From Candidatus Omnitrophota bacterium (GTDB taxonomy: Bacteria > Omnitrophota > Gorgyraeia > Gygaellales > Profunditerraquicolaceae), in NCBI GenBank assembly GCA_028714055.1, contig JAQTNB010000003.1, forward strand, positions 1 to 15,593: 15,593 bases of DNA. Reading direction: 5' to 3'. The position numbers and the translations under genes are program-made. The notes under the pieces were generated by a model. The model was not told the origin of the DNA and searched no databases. It saw nothing but the letters and a program-made list of their open reading frames with translations. Below are positions 12,350 to 15,593 of this stretch, piece by piece. Within the stretch, counting starts at the first letter, position 1; the number at the start of each line of letters is the position of its first letter.

Positions 12350-14383
12350 ATGAAGGTAACCTATAACTGGCTGAAAGATTTTGTCGAGATTGCGATTTCT
12401 CCCTCTGCCCTGTCGGAGAAGCTTACCATGGCCGGGATTGAAGTAAAGGCAGTGGTTGAAAATTCGGGTGACTCTGTTTTTGAGATCGAGGTGACTTCCA
12501 ACAGGCCCGATTGGCTTAGCATCGCCGGGCTTGCCAGGGAGGTATCGGCCATCACGGGTAAAAGGTTAAAAAGGCATCCGGACGCCTCGCCGGTCCTTGC
12601 AAAATCCCGTCAGCATACGGAATATGCTATCCGCATTGAGGATAAAACCGACTGTCCGGTATATACCGCCCGCATTATCGAAGGGGTCAAGGTTGCGCCG
12701 TCTCCCGCCTGGCTAAAAGAGCGGCTGGAGATGGTCGGCTGCCGCAGCGTCAATAACATCGTAGACATTACCAATTATGTCTTGTTTGAAATGGGCGAAC
12801 CCCTGCATGCCTTTGATGCCGACAGGCTCCAGGGCCCTTGCGTCGCCGTGCGCAGGGCGCGCTCCGCGGAGAAACTGGTTACCATCGACGGGCAGGAGCG
12901 GAATTTAAGCCCCGGGGTCCTGGTAATAACCGACGAAAAGAAACCGGTTGCCCTTGCCGGCATCATGGGAGGCAAGGATACCGAGGTTACCGCGGCCACC
13001 GGCACCGTACTCTTGGAGGCTGCGATATTCAACCCGCTGATCGTACGCAGGGGCAGGCAACTGCTGGGCATCCAAAGCGAAGCATCGTACCGGTTTGAGC
13101 GCAGTATTGACTGGGCCTCGGTCGATGCCGCATCATTGAGGGCCTCCGCGATGATCATCGAGATCGCCGGCGGTAAATTGGTGCAAGCAAAACGTTCCGG
13201 CTCGCTCAAGCGCGCCTCTCGGTCCATCCCCCTGGCGGTCGATAAAGCCTCCCGGGTCCTGGGCACGGATATCACGCCGCGCCAGGCACGCTCGATGCTC
13301 TCGAGCCTGGGGTTCGGCGTCAAGGCCATCGGAAGCAAAGGGTTGAAGGTAACACCCCCCTCTTATCGTGCGGATGTCAAGGAAGACGTGGATCTGATCG
13401 AAGAGATAGCCCGGATCAGCGGCTATACAAAGATCCCGACGACCCTGCCCGGCTTTATTGTCCAGGAGGCGGCGGTGGGAATAAGCGACCCGGTGCGTTC
13501 TATCAAAAAGATCCTGGTAAGCCTGGGGCTGGACGAAGTGATCACACATAGTATTGTCAATCGCGGTATCCTCGATGGGTTATGGCGCGGAGAAGGGGAA
13601 GTCCTGGAGCTGGAAAACCCTCTGAATAAGGAGCAGGATGTCTTGCGCCCAACCCTGGTCCCGAGCCTGCTGGGATGCGTTGCCTACAACCTTCGCCAAA
13701 AACAGGAAAGTATCGCTATTTTTGAGATCGCCAAGACCTATGCGCGCAGCGGTGCTCGCCTCAGCGAAGAATATGCGCTGGCTATTGCCCTCTGCGGCGA
13801 GAAGAAGATCTGGCATAGCGGCGGCTGTATCCAGGATAAGCCCGGCCTCCTTCACCTGAAGGGCGTCATAGAATCGCTGTTTGCGCGGCTGGGGATTACC
13901 GGGTATAAGCTGGCGTGGAATGAACAGGAGAGTATCGCCTTGTTCCAGATGGGTTCCGCGGTCCTCGGGACTCTCAGGACCCTGGAGCCGGCGCTGCTGG
14001 AAAGGTTCGAGATAAAAAACCGCGGGGTTTTTGTCGCGGAACTCGCCGTTACAGAGCTTCTGCGCCATCGCCGCGTCTCCAGGCGTTTTATCCCCCTCCC
14101 GCGCTATCCGGCGATGAACCGCGACGTAAGCGTTACGGTCAAAGATTCCGTGCCGGCAGGGACCCTGAAGGATGCGATCGTGCGCCACGGCGGGAGCCTT
14201 CTTGAAGAGGCGGAGATCATAGATTTTTATACCGGAAAGCAGATCGAGAACGGTTTTAAGAATATAACCTTTTCCTGCCGCTACCGTTCTGCGGAACGCA
14301 CGTTGACGGAAGAGGAAGTGAACCCCGTCCACCGCGCCGTTACCGAGGCGCTGGTGCGCGAATTTCAGGCGCGGATCCGCTGA
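12350..14383 (+). CDS. pheT: Phenylalanine-tRNA ligase beta subunit lacking the EMAP/OB tRNA-binding domain
   Basis: Structural, editing and tRNA-binding subunit of PheRS. It opens with the usual MKVTYNWLKDFVEI and AEKLTMAGIEV-type segment (1-35), then passes after about ten residues directly to VFEIEVTSNRPDWLSIAGLAREV (about 43-65). In standard PheT an EMAP-like OB domain of about 110 residues sits between these two. The B3/B4 editing domain follows (about 100-275, with NNIVDITNYVL and GIMGG), then B5 (about 285-370, PSYRADVKEDVDLIEEIARI), the inactive class II-like core and a C-terminal FDX-ACB domain (about 585-677). At 677 residues it is some 110-120 shorter than usual (about 795). AAAGGA (12336-12341) precedes the ATG, one base after pheS. 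Confidence 0.95.
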   Translation: MKVTYNWLKDFVEIAISPSALSEKLTMAGIEVKAVVENSGDSVFEIEVTSNRPDWLSIAGLAREVSAITGKRLKRHPDASPVLAKSRQHTEYAIRIEDKTDCPVYTARIIEGVKVAPSPAWLKERLEMVGCRSVNNIVDITNYVLFEMGEPLHAFDADRLQGPCVAVRRARSAEKLVTIDGQERNLSPGVLVITDEKKPVALAGIMGGKDTEVTAATGTVLLEAAIFNPLIVRRGRQLLGIQSEASYRFERSIDWASVDAASLRASAMIIEIAGGKLVQAKRSGSLKRASRSIPLAVDKASRVLGTDITPRQARSMLSSLGFGVKAIGSKGLKVTPPSYRADVKEDVDLIEEIARISGYTKIPTTLPGFIVQEAAVGISDPVRSIKKILVSLGLDEVITHSIVNRGILDGLWRGEGEVLELENPLNKEQDVLRPTLVPSLLGCVAYNLRQKQESIAIFEIAKTYARSGARLSEEYALAIALCGEKKIWHSGGCIQDKPGLLHLKGVIESLFARLGITGYKLAWNEQESIALFQMGSAVLGTLRTLEPALLERFEIKNRGVFVAELAVTELLRHRRVSRRFIPLPRYPAMNRDVSVTVKDSVPAGTLKDAIVRHGGSLLEEAEIIDFYTGKQIENGFKNITFSCRYRSAERTLTEEEVNPVHRAVTEALVREFQARIR

Positions 14384-14385
14384 CC

Positions 14386-14414
14386 TTGCAGAAGGCCGTA
14401 CTATGTGCTATACT
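14386..14414 (+). promoter_or_regulatory. Extended -10 promoter of the candidate 6S RNA
   Basis: TTGCAG (14386-14391) and TATACT (14409-14414) are 17 bp apart, and TGC immediately before the -10 box gives the extended -10 element TGnTATACT. It starts three bases after the pheT stop. The expected transcription start is about 14421. Confidence 0.75.
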
Positions 14415-14420
14415 TGGAAT

Positions 14421-14599
14421 GCACAAGGGCATATAAATCCCTGCGGTGCGCGTTGGACTTCTGATAATTATTGAACCAACAATTATGTGACGGGACGCCC
14501 GTACTTTTCCGCCGCCTCTGGCTGCGGAAAGAAGGCACCCACCTGTAACCACATCGGTTCAGACTATCACTCCAACGGCACAGCGCGGGGATTTTTTTT
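14421..14599 (+). ncRNA. ssrS: Candidate 6S RNA (ssrS)
   Basis: No protein frame fills the 222 bases between pheT and rarA. After a good promoter comes a ~179-nt stretch that folds as one interrupted rod. The terminal stem pairs 14435-14457 with 14571-14594 (AAATCCC with GGGATTT through GTTGGA with TCCAAC, about 20 pairs). A bubble of about 14 and 9 nt follows, then TGAACC (14474 on) with GGTTCA, ATGTG with CACAT, GGG/CCC and GCC/GGC steps, and an apical TTTCCGC/GCGGAAA hairpin. U8 (14592-14599) follows the GC-rich 3' side and would terminate. Length, rod shape, central bubble and position before rarA fit 6S RNA, which mimics an open promoter and holds sigma70 RNA polymerase. Alternatives are a structured rarA leader or another ncRNA; I did not recognise primary-sequence hallmarks. 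Confidence 0.6.
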
Positions 14600-14605
14600 A
14601 TCCAT

Positions 14606-15593
14606 ATGAAAATAGACAAGACCCAAGAGACGGATTTGTTCGAACAGGCTGCGGAAGAGCAAAAAGACGCGCCGCTGGCTGCGCGTATGCGCCCCCGCTG
14701 TCTTGATGAGATCGTCGGGCAAAGGCATATCCTCGGGCCCGGAAAACTCCTGCGCAGGGCGGTCGAGGCAGGGCGCCTGAGCTCCCTTATTTTATACGGG
14801 CCGCCGGGGATCGGCAAAACATCGCTTGCCTTATGCATCGCCCGGGCTACCAAATCGCATTACCAGGCGATTAACGCCACCACGTCCAACGTCGAAGAAT
14901 TGCGCAAGGCGATCCTCCAGGCGAAGCACAAGAAACAGGCAAGCGGGCTTAAGACCGTGCTTTTTATCGACGAGATACACCGCTTCAACAAAGGGCAGCA
15001 GGATGTCCTGATGCCCGACGTGGAAAAAGGGAACCCCGTGCTTATCGGGGCAACCGTGCACAACCCGTTTTTTTATCTGATCTCCCCTCTTTTGTCCCGC
15101 TCGCTGGTCTTTGAGCTTCAGCCGCTCGGCAGCGACGATATCGCGGCATTGCTGGCCCGGGCGCTGCAAGATAAAGAGCGCGGGTTAGGGAGTATGAAGA
15201 TCAAGGCGCATGCGGATGCGCTTTCGTTTTTGGCAAAAATCTGCGAAGGGGATGCGCGCAGGGCGCTGGGCGCCCTGGAGCTGGGGGCCTTGACCACCCC
15301 GCCCGCGAAAGACGGGACGGTCGAATTTACCCTGCAGGTCGCCCAGGAATCCATACAAAAAAAGGCCGTGGTGTACGACCGGGACGAAGACGCGCATTAT
15401 GACGTCGCCTCCGCTTTTATCAAATCCATGCGCGGCTCCGACCCCGATGCAGCCGTTTACTGGCTGGCTAAAATGCTTTATGCGGGGGAAGACCCGCGAT
15501 TTGTGGCGCGGCGCATCTGCATTGCCGCGGCAGAAGATGTCGGCAACGCAGACCCGCTGGCGCTGGTGGTGGCAAGTGCCGCACTCGAGGTTT
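14606..15593 (+). CDS. rarA: Replication-associated recombination protein RarA/MgsA (3' end outside window)
   Basis: AAA+ ATPase of the clamp-loader clade that acts at stalled replication forks. The first 329 codons are present and the frame is open to the window end. The N-terminus has DLFEQ, then PLAARMRPRCLDEIVGQRHILGPG, typical of RarA. Walker A is GPPGIGKT (65-72), Walker B LFIDEIH (D122, E123) with RFNKGQQDVLMPDVEKG, and sensor 1 is IGATVHNPFFYLISPLLSRS, where many relatives read GATTENP. GDARRAL (sensor 2 region) and the C-terminal part starting YDRDEDAHYDVASAFIKSMRGSDPDAA (cluster domain) follow. ATG 14606 stands 6 bases after the U8 tract of the upstream RNA with no Shine-Dalgarno sequence, so translation may be inefficient or depend on read-through. 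Confidence 0.95.
   Translation, partial: MKIDKTQETDLFEQAAEEQKDAPLAARMRPRCLDEIVGQRHILGPGKLLRRAVEAGRLSSLILYGPPGIGKTSLALCIARATKSHYQAINATTSNVEELRKAILQAKHKKQASGLKTVLFIDEIHRFNKGQQDVLMPDVEKGNPVLIGATVHNPFFYLISPLLSRSLVFELQPLGSDDIAALLARALQDKERGLGSMKIKAHADALSFLAKICEGDARRALGALELGALTTPPAKDGTVEFTLQVAQESIQKKAVVYDRDEDAHYDVASAFIKSMRGSDPDAAVYWLAKMLYAGEDPRFVARRICIAAAEDVGNADPLALVVASAALEV

Noticed and set aside
13580..14332. Minus-strand ORF (250 codons) inside pheT
   Set aside because: The plus frame is unmistakable PheT, including the FDX-ACB domain; the reverse frame has no motif and no ribosome site.
1..15593. CRISPR, insertion sequences, phage or defence systems
   Set aside because: No regularly spaced direct repeats, transposase motifs, terminal inverted repeats or toxin-antitoxin/defence signatures were seen on either strand; the window is core-genome housekeeping DNA.

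Overview
The window carries one dense, co-oriented (+ strand) block of bacterial housekeeping genes with almost no non-coding DNA. It looks like a chromosome fragment from a non-model, Gram-negative-type bacterium. Split or domain-poor versions of universal genes (TGS-less ThrRS, PheRS beta without its EMAP/OB domain, stand-alone CoaC, two half-length TrkA proteins) suggest a candidate phylum of the PVC/Omnitrophota kind. That placement is a guess from style, not a demonstrated assignment.

Region 1 (1-2394) looks origin-proximal. The last 49 codons of a gene ending in a Jag_N-like domain are followed at once by a good sigma70-type promoter (155-182), a near-perfect parS palindrome (198-221) and parA-parB. 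An overlapping ndk follows. Base composition rises from about 40% GC in parA to about 60% GC in ndk and beyond.

Region 2 (2429-4636) is the widespread yicC-gmk-rpoZ-coaC cluster, with rpoZ and coaC overlapping. Here coaC is a single-domain gene; no coaB follows it.

Region 3 (4707-5035) is a tRNA cluster: Cys(GCA), Leu(UAA), Val(GAC). Only tRNA-Val has an encoded CCA. A promoter-like pair precedes tRNA-Val and could also serve thrS.

Region 4 (5068-14383) is the classic translation run thrS-infC-rpmI-rplT-pheS-pheT, interrupted between rplT and pheS by a potassium-uptake module. The module holds two RCK/TrkA subunits, a previously unlisted 38-codon single-helix membrane ORF, trkH, and a secreted, C-terminally anchored OB-like protein that overlaps pheS. 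infC very probably starts at an AUA codon, which fits the family's start-codon autoregulation.

Region 5 (14384-15593) starts with an extended -10 promoter driving a ~179-nt RNA that folds as a long, interrupted rod with a central bubble and ends in U8. It is probably 6S RNA (ssrS). The 5' part of rarA follows and runs off the window.

The most rewarding spots are the promoter/parS/parA leader, the Trk insertion with its hidden micro-ORF, the AUA start of infC, the candidate 6S RNA, and the parallel loss of accessory domains in two aminoacyl-tRNA synthetases. I found no CRISPR array, insertion sequence, phage gene or defence system.
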